A DNA stretch of 64,000 bases from Neptuniibacter pectenicola (GTDB taxonomy: Bacteria > Pseudomonadota > Gammaproteobacteria > Pseudomonadales > Balneatricaceae), in the NCBI RefSeq assembly GCF_001597735.1, contig NZ_LUTS01000001.1:372001-436000 (forward strand), read 5' to 3'. Positions within the stretch are counted from its first letter, which is position 1; each line of letters opens with the position of its first letter. The translations under genes and the position numbers were made by a program. This document shows, piece by piece, positions 17,910-25,361 of the stretch. Under the pieces are notes generated by a model that worked only from the letters and a program-made list of their open reading frames with translations, ran no database searches and was not told the DNA's origin.

Positions 17910-19334
17910 TTACGCACCATCACTTTTGGCTTTTTTCATTGCTTTATATTGCTGCATAAACGTTTTTGATTCAGGCTCAATCAAATCACGATTACGTGTC
18001 CACCCCCCAGCAAGAGGCATTGATCTGATCCACCCCTTACGACTGCACAGTTTCATGAAGATAACACCGCAGGAAGACACCCATTGAAATAACATCGGTC
18101 TTTTCGCCAAGGCGGCAAAAGCTTTCACAACAAAACGGTTGGTTAGCGGCTCATACTTCTTATCCCAAGACTGAGCACGTAACGAGCGCAAGAGTTTAGG
18201 TAAGGGGATATTAACTGGGCAAACCTCTTCACAGCGCCCATTCAAGGTACAGGCGTGGGTCTGTTTATTTGCCACTTCAAGGCTATTTAAATGCGGCGTT
18301 AACACCGATCCCATCGGCCCTGGATACACTGAACCATAAGCGTGGCCACCAATATGTTTATAAACTACGCAATGGTTCATGCAGGCGCCACATCGGATAC
18401 AGCGCAACATCTCTTCCATACCATCAGCCAGCATTTTGGTACGGCCATTATCAACCAAAACCATATGACACTCTTCCGGCCCGTCCGCATCATTAGGACG
18501 CTTAGCGCCATTATGGAAGGTGATATATTGTGTAATCTCACTACCCGTTGCTGAACGGGTCAGCAAACGCAGTAAAGGTATCGCATGAGCCATCGACGGC
18601 ACTAATTTTTCAATACCCGCCGTCACAATATGGACCTTAGGCGGCGTAATCGTTAGCTCCGCATTACCTTCGTTAGTAACGGTACAAGATGAACCGCTAT
18701 CCGCCAGTAAAAAGTTAGAGCCACTGATACCAATATCTGCGGTTAAAAACTTAGTTCGAAGATCTCGACGCGCGCTGCGCACTAGATCAATAATCTCTTC
18801 AGAATAGGTAGGGTCTTTATGGTATTCGCGGAAGAGTTTAATAACATCTTCCCGACTACGGTGCATAGCAGGCCAGACAATATGCGAAGGGGGGTCACCC
18901 GCCAACTGAATAATATGCTCGGCAAGATCCGTTTCAACTCGCTCGATCCCTGAGTTATCTAATGCATGGGATAAACCGATCTCTTCGCCCAGCATCGATT
19001 TACTACGCGTTACTTTCTTCGCTTCATGCTGGCGGCAAATATCTAAAACAATCTTTGACGCTTCTTCTGCGGTACTAGCCCAATGAATGATAGTCCCTTG
19101 TGCCAACGCATTTTTCTCGAACTCAGCCAAATAGTGATCCATATACTTAATCGTATGGTCTTTGACTTTCTGCCCCTGTTTACGCGCATTTTCAAACCCA
19201 GGGAAGTTAGCAATCGCCTCTGCACGTTTTGCTTCTGCTTTATCGGTCGTACGCCGAATGATCATTTTCAGATCCGGCTGCGCTAACGCGTCTTTAACGT
19301 TTTGGTAAAAATTCTCCGGTTTATTTGCTTGCAT
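17910..19334 (-). CDS. lutB: Lactate utilization iron-sulfur protein LutB (first operon)
   Basis: A 474-residue iron-sulfur protein. The N-terminal LutB domain includes KSMLGEEIGLSHALD and the DIGISGSNFLLADSGS segment. The first cluster motif is CIRCGACMNHC near residue 316. The second is CTLNGRCEEVCP, in which the second cysteine of the usual CxxCxxCxxxCP is Asn; three cysteines remain. The second paralogue in this window (22153-23571) has the complementary loss. It overlaps lutA by 14 bases and is followed by lutC after 3 bases. Confidence 0.93.
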   Translation of the reverse strand: MQANKPENFYQNVKDALAQPDLKMIIRRTTDKAEAKRAEAIANFPGFENARKQGQKVKDHTIKYMDHYLAEFEKNALAQGTIIHWASTAEEASKIVLDICRQHEAKKVTRSKSMLGEEIGLSHALDNSGIERVETDLAEHIIQLAGDPPSHIVWPAMHRSREDVIKLFREYHKDPTYSEEIIDLVRSARRDLRTKFLTADIGISGSNFLLADSGSSCTVTNEGNAELTITPPKVHIVTAGIEKLVPSMAHAIPLLRLLTRSATGSEITQYITFHNGAKRPNDADGPEECHMVLVDNGRTKMLADGMEEMLRCIRCGACMNHCVVYKHIGGHAYGSVYPGPMGSVLTPHLNSLEVANKQTHACTLNGRCEEVCPVNIPLPKLLRSLRAQSWDKKYEPLTNRFVVKAFAALAKRPMLFQWVSSCGVIFMKLCSRKGWIRSMPLAGGWTRNRDLIEPESKTFMQQYKAMKKAKSDGA

Positions 19335-20154
19335 TTTTGCCTCCTAGTATCTGTGGAGCCAAGCCTGCTAACACTTCTGCCGTATGCAGCGCTTCTATCT
19401 CTTTATGCCCTTCTCTGTTGAGCTTACCCGCCATATTCATTAAGCAGCCCATATCACCACCCAGCAGGTAATCCGCTTCAGTCGCAAGTACGTTCTCAGC
19501 CTTCTCCGCCACAATCTCATTGGAGATATCTGAATATTTGACACAAAACGTTCCGCCAAAGCCGCAACATTCCGAATGACCATGTAGAGGGCGATGGTCT
19601 AAACCTTTTACATTGGCGAGCATTTTTCGAGGCTGCTCATAGACATGTAACGAGCGATAACCTGAGCAACTATCATGATAAGTATAAGAGCCTTCAAGCT
19701 CGACACCGCTTGGCTCAAAATCACATACATCCACTAAAAAGGAGAGCAGTTCATGGGTAATACTGGCTAAATGTTCAGCTCGGGCAAGCCACTCAGGCTG
19801 ATCTTTAAGCACCTCAACAAAGTTCTTTTTGATCATCGCAGCACAAGACCCTGACGGCACCACAACATAATCAAACGTTTCAAACTGCTTAATGGTTTGA
19901 TAGGCGATTTGACGTGTCCCTTCGTCATCACCCGAATTGAAGGCTGGTTGACCACAACATGACTGCGACTCAGGCACATCGACTGTACATCCAGCGTCTT
20001 CCAGCAACTTTATTGCGGCAAAACCCACCGAAGGACGCATAGTGTTAACTAAACAGGTAACAAACAAACCTACTTTCTTTTCAGATATATTCAGACACTT
20101 AATCGCATTAGATTGCGCGCCCTTAACATCAGCGTTAATAATTTCTTGAGACAT
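19321..20154 (-). CDS. lutA: Lactate utilization protein LutA (first operon)
   Basis: A 277-residue protein with two cysteine-rich CCG domains: VGLFVTCLVNTMRPSVGF near residue 28, QSCCGQPAFNSGD near residue 64, YHDSCSGYRSLHVYEQPR near residue 159 and ECCGFGGTFCVKY near residue 195. These motifs bind a non-cubane iron-sulfur cluster in heterodisulfide-reductase-like subunits. It is the first gene of the leftward operon. A putative GntR-type operator lies about 200 bases upstream. The N-terminal extension before VGLFVTC is about 28 residues longer than usual, so a later start is possible. Confidence 0.92.
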   Translation of the reverse strand: MSQEIINADVKGAQSNAIKCLNISEKKVGLFVTCLVNTMRPSVGFAAIKLLEDAGCTVDVPESQSCCGQPAFNSGDDEGTRQIAYQTIKQFETFDYVVVPSGSCAAMIKKNFVEVLKDQPEWLARAEHLASITHELLSFLVDVCDFEPSGVELEGSYTYHDSCSGYRSLHVYEQPRKMLANVKGLDHRPLHGHSECCGFGGTFCVKYSDISNEIVAEKAENVLATEADYLLGGDMGCLMNMAGKLNREGHKEIEALHTAEVLAGLAPQILGGKNASK

Positions 20155-20354
20155 TGACCCGCCCTTATCAGTGAAGGTGACGTTCTTTTTATTTTTTTAT
20201 TAATCAACCAATAGCTGCTTCAGGCAATGCTTGGTCAATACAATAGTCGATCTAACTGTACAGAATAGCGTTTAATTGAGCACAGCTAGGCATTAAAGCT
20301 TATGAAAGACACACTAACCCCTATTTCTATCCAAACCTAGATAGATACAACAAC

Positions 20355-20365
20355 TGGTCTGACCA
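20355..20365. promoter_or_regulatory. Putative GntR/LldR operator upstream of lutA (first operon)
   Basis: TGGTCTGACCA is a perfect palindrome around one central base, of the TGGT-N3-ACCA type bound by LldR/PdhR-like FadR-family regulators. It sits inside AACTGGTCTGACCA, which recurs with one change at 21184-21197 in reverse orientation. Confidence 0.6.
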
Positions 20366-20447
20366 AGAAAGTTCTGGCAAAAGATAAAGGTAGGGAGAAA
20401 ATATAATGAGGGATAAAACCAGATAGCCAAAGCGTGATTGAATTAGA

Positions 20448-21164
20448 TCAACCCGCACCTTCCAGCTGGCTACGGGTATAGTTGATATGTTCGGTGGCTA
20501 CTTTTTTTGCTAACACGGCATCTCGATTAATCAGCGCCTGATAAATCTGCGTATGCTGGGCGCTGATGCGGTCGGGATAGCGCCCAAACTTTTTTAATGT
20601 ACGATCAAGCACACCATAAATTGCATTAAAATAACGGTCATAAAAGATCTGACTAAATGACATCACCAAAAGATTATGACTCGCCTCAGCAATCATCATA
20701 TGAAAACGGAGGTCCGCTTTCGCTTTGGCTAACGTGGTTGCACCATTAGAGCGGGCTTGCATCACTTTGTATTCCTGCTCTATTTTTTCAAGCTGTGCAT
20801 CGGTTGCCCTCAACGCAGCATAATATGCAGCCTCCCCTTCTAAAGCCGCCCGCATCTCCATCACCTGAAGCTGAAACGACAAACTTTGCCCAACACCTCC
20901 CAACGGCATATCTACATGGGGTTCAAGCAGATTTAGACAGACCGAACCACCACCGGGATAGGTTTTCACCATCCCTTTGAGTTCAAGGTCTTGTATCGCC
21001 TCTCTAACGGTGGCTCTAGACACTTGATGAGCAGCGGCAAGCCTTCGTTGAGACGTCAGCTTATGACCGGGGCAAACATCACCGTATAGGATCGCTTGCT
21101 GCAGCTTTAAACTTAACTGCTGACTAAGCCCCTTAACATCAGAACCTGTTTTTTTAATAGACAT
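20448..21164 (-). CDS. GntR-family (FadR/FCD) regulator of the lut operons
   Basis: A 238-residue regulator. The N-terminal winged helix contains LTSQRRLAAAHQVSRATVRE followed by AIQDLELKGMVKTYPGGGS, the GntR signature. The C-terminal all-helical FCD domain has LRFHMMIAEASHN near residue 150 and HTQIYQALINRD near residue 203, with the Asp/His residues that bind a metal and ligand. LldR and LutR, which sense lactate, belong to this group. It lies between two divergent lutABC operons and near two matching palindromes, so it probably controls both sets and itself. Confidence 0.88.
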   Translation of the reverse strand: MSIKKTGSDVKGLSQQLSLKLQQAILYGDVCPGHKLTSQRRLAAAHQVSRATVREAIQDLELKGMVKTYPGGGSVCLNLLEPHVDMPLGGVGQSLSFQLQVMEMRAALEGEAAYYAALRATDAQLEKIEQEYKVMQARSNGATTLAKAKADLRFHMMIAEASHNLLVMSFSQIFYDRYFNAIYGVLDRTLKKFGRYPDRISAQHTQIYQALINRDAVLAKKVATEHINYTRSQLEGAG

Positions 21165-21183
21165 AGGTGTATCAATAGCCTTC

Positions 21184-21197
21184 TGGACAGACCAGTT
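21184..21197. promoter_or_regulatory. Putative GntR/LldR operator between regulator and second lutA
   Basis: Read on the minus strand, AACTGGTCTGTCCA differs at one base from the palindrome at 20352-20365. It is 20 bases upstream of the regulator start and about 150 bases upstream of the second lutA, a position suited to autoregulation and to control of the rightward operon. Confidence 0.55.
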
Positions 21198-21348
21198 GCC
21201 AGTTTAACATTTCTTTTAACCCCACTCTTAACTATCTTTCTTTAAAGCAACGTGACCTTTAGCTCTTTTATTAACGGGTCAACCTCTCTTAACAATAATA
21301 ATAGGCGCGACTGTTGACCAATCAGCGCCCAGTAATAGCGACAATGAT

Positions 21349-22137
21349 ATGACTGATAAAAACCAGCGCCCTAACGTCGGTGTATTTGTAACCTGCCTCG
21401 CCGACATGTTCCGCCCCAGCGTAGCCTTTGCTACGATTAAATTACTGGAAACCTCTGGCTGCACTGTATCCGTGCCCGAAAGACAAACCTGCTGTGGCCA
21501 ACCTGCTTATAACTCAGGGGATAAAGCCACCACTGCCGAGATCGCCCGCCAAACGATTGAAGCGTTTGATGGTTATGAATATATCGTCGGGCCATCGGGT
21601 TCATGCATCGGCATGTTGCATTACTATCCAGACCTCTTTGATGATGACGACCCATGGAAAAAACGGGCAGAAGCGCTTAAATCCCGCGCATATGAGATCA
21701 CCCAATTTCTCACAGACATTATCAACGTCGAATTAACCAACACCGCTTTTGACGGCACAATCACCTACCACGATTCATGCTCTGGCCTGAGACAACTCGG
21801 CATTAAGGAGCAGCCACGCAAACTCCTTGCGAACGTAGAAAAGCTCCAGCTACACGAGATGGAAGAGGCAGAAACTTGCTGCGGTTTTGGTGGTACCTTC
21901 TGCGTTAAATACCCAGAGATCTCTAATCGCATGGTCTCTAACAAAACAGACTACATCAGCGCATCAAAAGCGCAGACCTTAGTCGGTGGCGATTTAGGCT
22001 GTTTACTCAATATGGCAGGTAAACTCAAACGCGAGGGGAAAACCGTTGACGTCCGTCACGTCGTCGAAATTCTGGCGGGTATGACCGATACCCCAGCAAT
22101 CGGCGGGGCTGAATATGCGCTCGCTAAATCACTCTAG
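21349..22137 (+). CDS. lutA: Lactate utilization protein LutA (second operon)
   Basis: A 262-residue CCG-domain protein with the same four cysteine motifs as the first LutA (VFVTCLADMFRPSVAF, TCCGQPAYNSGD, YHDSCSGLRQLGIKEQPR, TCCGFGGTFCVKY). It lacks the long N-terminal extension of that paralogue, so its start is clear. It begins a rightward lutA-lutB-lutC operon, with 15 bases to lutB. The two LutA proteins are clearly homologous but well diverged, so this is an old duplication or separate acquisition. Confidence 0.93.
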   Translation: MTDKNQRPNVGVFVTCLADMFRPSVAFATIKLLETSGCTVSVPERQTCCGQPAYNSGDKATTAEIARQTIEAFDGYEYIVGPSGSCIGMLHYYPDLFDDDDPWKKRAEALKSRAYEITQFLTDIINVELTNTAFDGTITYHDSCSGLRQLGIKEQPRKLLANVEKLQLHEMEEAETCCGFGGTFCVKYPEISNRMVSNKTDYISASKAQTLVGGDLGCLLNMAGKLKREGKTVDVRHVVEILAGMTDTPAIGGAEYALAKSL

Positions 22138-22152
22138 GGCGGGAAAAATAAA

Positions 22153-23571
22153 ATGAACATTACCAGTCCAGACTTTAAAGAAAATGCGCGTATCGCCCTA
22201 AAAGATGTGGAACTGCAAGAGGCACTTAGCCAATTCAAATACGGGTTTCCCGTAAACCGAGCCAATGCGATTAAACGACTTCCGGAATTCGATCAACTTC
22301 GCGATTCAGCACGGGATCTGAAAAATCATATTATTGAAAACCTTGATATCTATTTAGAACAGTTTGAAAGCAAAGTGATCGAGAATGGCGGTCATGTACA
22401 CTGGTGCCGCACGGGTGAAGACGCCAATAAAACGATTTTAGATATTTGCCAGCTGGTGAATGCCAAAACGGTGACTAAAGGCAAATCAATGGTCTCGGAA
22501 GAGATCAGCCTTAATGATTATTTAGAAGCTAACGATGTCCAACCCGTAGAAACCGATTTAGGCGAATATATCTTACAACTTAGGGGGGATCACCCTAGCC
22601 ATATTATCGCACCCGCGATCCACCTCAATGTAAATGATGTATCTGAAACCTTCCATGAACACCATAAGCGTCCTAAAACAGACGACCCTCAAGCCTTAAT
22701 GAAGGAAGCCCGGGAGATACTGCGTAAGGAGTTTGTCAGTGCGGACGTGGGCATTACCGGCGCTAACTTTTTAGTCGCCGAAACAGGCTCAACCATTATT
22801 GTGACAAATGAAGGCAATGGAGACCTAACCCAAACCTTACCTAAAACCCACATTGTAATCACCTCGATCGAAAAGGTGGTGCCCACGCTTGAAGATATGA
22901 GTTTATTTTTACGCCTGTTAGCCCGCTCAGCGACAGGTCAGGAGTTTACGGTTTATAACACTTTATCTACGGGCCCTAAACGCGCTGAAGATCAAGATGG
23001 TCCGGAAAACTTTCATGTAGTGCTGCTCGATAATGGACGCAGCGAAATGATTGGCTCCGAGTTTCAAGAGATGTTGCGCTGTATTCGCTGCTCCGCCTGT
23101 ATGAACCATTGCCCAGTTTACGGTGCTGTGGGCGGCCATGCTTATGGCTGGGTCTACCCTGGTCCTATGGGGTCCGTCTTAACACCCAACATGATCGGCA
23201 TTGAACAAGCAGCACATCTACCCAATGCATCCACAGCCTGTGGCAAATGTGAAGAGGTCTGCCCCGTACGCATCCCCTTACCTAAACTGATGCGCCACTG
23301 GCGAGAAAAGGAGTTTGAAAAACATTTAACACCAAGCGCAGTTCGCTTTGGCATCGCAGGTTGGGCATTTTTTGCTAAACGGCCTGCCCTTTATCGATGG
23401 TTAGCCCGTAGTTCAACGTGGTTTATGAAAACAATAGCGGGCAAAAAAGGTCGCATTAAAAAATTACCCCTTGCCGGTGGTTGGACCGACTGGCGTGACA
23501 TGCCCGCCCCGCAAGGAAAAACGTTTATGGACCAGTGGAAAGCCAAACAAAAGGCGGAGGAATCACGATGA
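22153..23571 (+). CDS. lutB: Lactate utilization iron-sulfur protein LutB (second operon)
   Basis: A 472-residue LutB paralogue. It has KGKSMVSEEISLNDYLEAND and DVGITGANFLVAETGSTI, the first cluster motif CIRCSACMNHCPVYG near residue 312, and the second motif STACGKCEEVCPVRIPLPKL near residue 360, where the first cysteine of CxxCxxCxxxCP is Ser. The first-operon LutB lacks a different cysteine of the same motif, so the two belong to different subfamilies. Its TGA overlaps the lutC ATG. Confidence 0.93.
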   Translation: MNITSPDFKENARIALKDVELQEALSQFKYGFPVNRANAIKRLPEFDQLRDSARDLKNHIIENLDIYLEQFESKVIENGGHVHWCRTGEDANKTILDICQLVNAKTVTKGKSMVSEEISLNDYLEANDVQPVETDLGEYILQLRGDHPSHIIAPAIHLNVNDVSETFHEHHKRPKTDDPQALMKEAREILRKEFVSADVGITGANFLVAETGSTIIVTNEGNGDLTQTLPKTHIVITSIEKVVPTLEDMSLFLRLLARSATGQEFTVYNTLSTGPKRAEDQDGPENFHVVLLDNGRSEMIGSEFQEMLRCIRCSACMNHCPVYGAVGGHAYGWVYPGPMGSVLTPNMIGIEQAAHLPNASTACGKCEEVCPVRIPLPKLMRHWREKEFEKHLTPSAVRFGIAGWAFFAKRPALYRWLARSSTWFMKTIAGKKGRIKKLPLAGGWTDWRDMPAPQGKTFMDQWKAKQKAEESR

Positions 23572-24236
23572 GCAGAGCAGAAATTTTAAACCGTATCCGT
23601 CAAGGCTTAGGTCGTGGAGTAGCCACTCAACAGCAGCATGATGCCGTAATGGCGCGGATCAACGCCCATAAAGCAACGATTATTCCCAAGCGCTCGCAAT
23701 TAGCCAAACCCGCTCAAATACAGCTATTTAGAGAGATGGCGCTGAGCGCATCCGCTGAATTAATCGATATTGAACAACTAACCGACCTACCAACAGCCGT
23801 CTCCACTTGGCTACACAAGCATGAGTTCAAAACCTTAGTCAGTGCCAGTGACGCCTGCCTAAATGCACTAGATTGGCAGGCGCTCGGTGAGATAACACGC
23901 GAACAACGTGTCGCAAAATCCGGTGACCTCGCCAGCCTAACCACATCGATGGCTGGCATTGCTGAGACAGGCACACTCATGCTCCACTCACGCCCAGAAA
24001 GCCCAACCACACTTAACTTCTTACCCGACTGCCATTTAGTGTTATTAAAGGAGTCCGATATTGTCGGTAGTTATGAAGACGCGTGGCAGAAAGTACGTGA
24101 ACAAAACCCAAACCAGATGCCGCGCACCGTTAATATGATTACCGGCCCCTCAAGAAGCGCCGACATTGGACAAAAACTACTTATGGGCGCGCACGGCCCC
24201 TGCGTACTGGCCATCTTTATGCTGAAAGACACATAG
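23568..24236 (+). CDS. lutC: Lactate utilization protein LutC (second operon)
   Basis: A LutC-family protein of 222 residues from ATG 23568, which overlaps the lutB stop (ATGA). The conserved segments are MAGIAETGTLMLHSRPESP, TTLNFLPDCHLVLLKESDIV, NMITGPSRSADIGQKL and GAHGPCVLAIFML. It is strongly diverged from the first LutC, which argues against recent copying between the two operons. The operon ends in a strong terminator at 24262-24293. Confidence 0.92.
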   Translation: MSRAEILNRIRQGLGRGVATQQQHDAVMARINAHKATIIPKRSQLAKPAQIQLFREMALSASAELIDIEQLTDLPTAVSTWLHKHEFKTLVSASDACLNALDWQALGEITREQRVAKSGDLASLTTSMAGIAETGTLMLHSRPESPTTLNFLPDCHLVLLKESDIVGSYEDAWQKVREQNPNQMPRTVNMITGPSRSADIGQKLLMGAHGPCVLAIFMLKDT

Positions 24237-24261
24237 CTTTTCTTCAATAGGGTCTTCGCTA

Positions 24262-24293
24262 TAAAAAAGCCACCTTTAAAAAGGTGGCTTTTT
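24262..24293. terminator. Bidirectional terminator between lutC and the SRPBCC gene
   Basis: AAGCCACCTTT-AA-AAAGGTGGCTT with A/T tracts on both sides lies between convergent genes and can serve both. Confidence 0.9.
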
Positions 24294-24313
24294 GAGAACT
24301 CGATCACTAAGGA

Positions 24314-24808
24314 TTAATTATAAAGTTTGCCCAAATTGCTTACACCGGCTTTAAGTACGCCGCGCATCACATTCTCTGCTTCTTTATCCGGAAGACCTGC
24401 TGCATTAAAGCTGGTTTTCCACGTGACCACTGAACCACCTTTACCATTAGACTCCACGGTGATTTTAGCTTCATAATCAGCTACAGGAAGTGGTGAATCT
24501 GTGATCGCATAACGATAAAAGTGATTAACGTTATCTTCTTCTAATAAAATTTCAGTGACTTTACCACCGTCACCTAATGTAAGAACGCGTGTATTGTCTG
24601 TACGTTCACTCGCAACAATACCTGGCAGCCAGCGATTCAAACTATTAAAGTCACCCACTAATGCCCATAAACCTGCAGGCTTAACATTCAGGTTAACCGT
24701 TTCTTCTATATTAATATTACCCGCAGCGAAAGCACTGCTGGACAGCATCCCAGACGCTGCAACCAATCCAATTATAATATTACGAGTAACACTTAATTTC
24801 TTTTTCAT
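24314..24808 (-). CDS. Exported SRPBCC-fold protein
   Basis: A 164-residue protein with a Sec signal peptide ending SAFA near residue 28. The mature part has the START/polyketide-cyclase-like pattern: VNLNVKPAGLWALVGDFNSL, LPGIVASERT, TRVLTLGDGGKVTEIL and a C-terminal helix ENVMRGVLKAGVSNL. Such folds bind hydrophobic ligands or lipids. The signal peptide puts this one in the periplasm, which is a minority case for the family. It is monocistronic. No ligand can be assigned. Confidence 0.82.
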   Translation of the reverse strand: MKKKLSVTRNIIIGLVAASGMLSSSAFAAGNINIEETVNLNVKPAGLWALVGDFNSLNRWLPGIVASERTDNTRVLTLGDGGKVTEILLEEDNVNHFYRYAITDSPLPVADYEAKITVESNGKGGSVVTWKTSFNAAGLPDKEAENVMRGVLKAGVSNLGKLYN

Positions 24809-25116
24809 TATCCCTGACCTTTCTAATTTTAATTTTTAATGATGTGGAATGTCGTATATTCAAAGCCAAAAAAATCAAATTAAGCATGAACGCTAAACGC
24901 TAACTTTTAAATCATTCTTGAGGCTTAGTTCCAAAATAGCGTTTCCTGCCCAAGAAGTCACCTATCACATCTCCAGATCCCTGACCTCTCCATGAAATAA
25001 CACTCAAGTATTTACACTCATAGCCGACAACTAGATCACCTCTTTATAAACATAAAAAGAAAACGCGGCAGGGGTGTAACAACTAAGCCCCGTCATACAA
25101 AAGGCAAAGGTCAGGT
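24809..25116. other. Intergenic region between SRPBCC gene and small CDS
   Basis: About 308 bases with no gene, no strong hairpin and no repeat that I can see. It presumably contains the promoters of the flanking divergent genes. Confidence 0.4.
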
Positions 25117-25326
25117 ATGGAAGTAAATGAGATCAGCGCCAGTGCGTCAATTGCTAACGAGCCTACATTACCAACAAGTCATGCAATCAAATCGGCGGAG
25201 ATGGCTCAACATAAACGTGAGCAAACCGGTGAGCAGGTGATGCAGCTATTGGAAGTAACGGCCCCCGGTAAATTACGGACCGACCCCTTGAGCCCGCTCG
25301 GTTCACTCCTTGATGTCACCGCTTAA
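25117..25326 (+). CDS. Small hypothetical protein
   Basis: A 69-residue protein from ATG 25117, preceded by a possible AAAGGTCAGGT ribosome site. The segment HAIKSAEMAQHKREQTGEQV plus MQLLEV near residues 22-47 looks like an amphipathic helix and faintly resembles the small YjfB-type putative motility proteins. I would not assign that function on sequence alone. It stands alone, convergent with polB and 35 bases from its stop. Confidence 0.5.
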   Translation: MEVNEISASASIANEPTLPTSHAIKSAEMAQHKREQTGEQVMQLLEVTAPGKLRTDPLSPLGSLLDVTA

Positions 25327-25361
25327 ACGCGGCTCGACTATTCGCGCACGACGCAATACGG

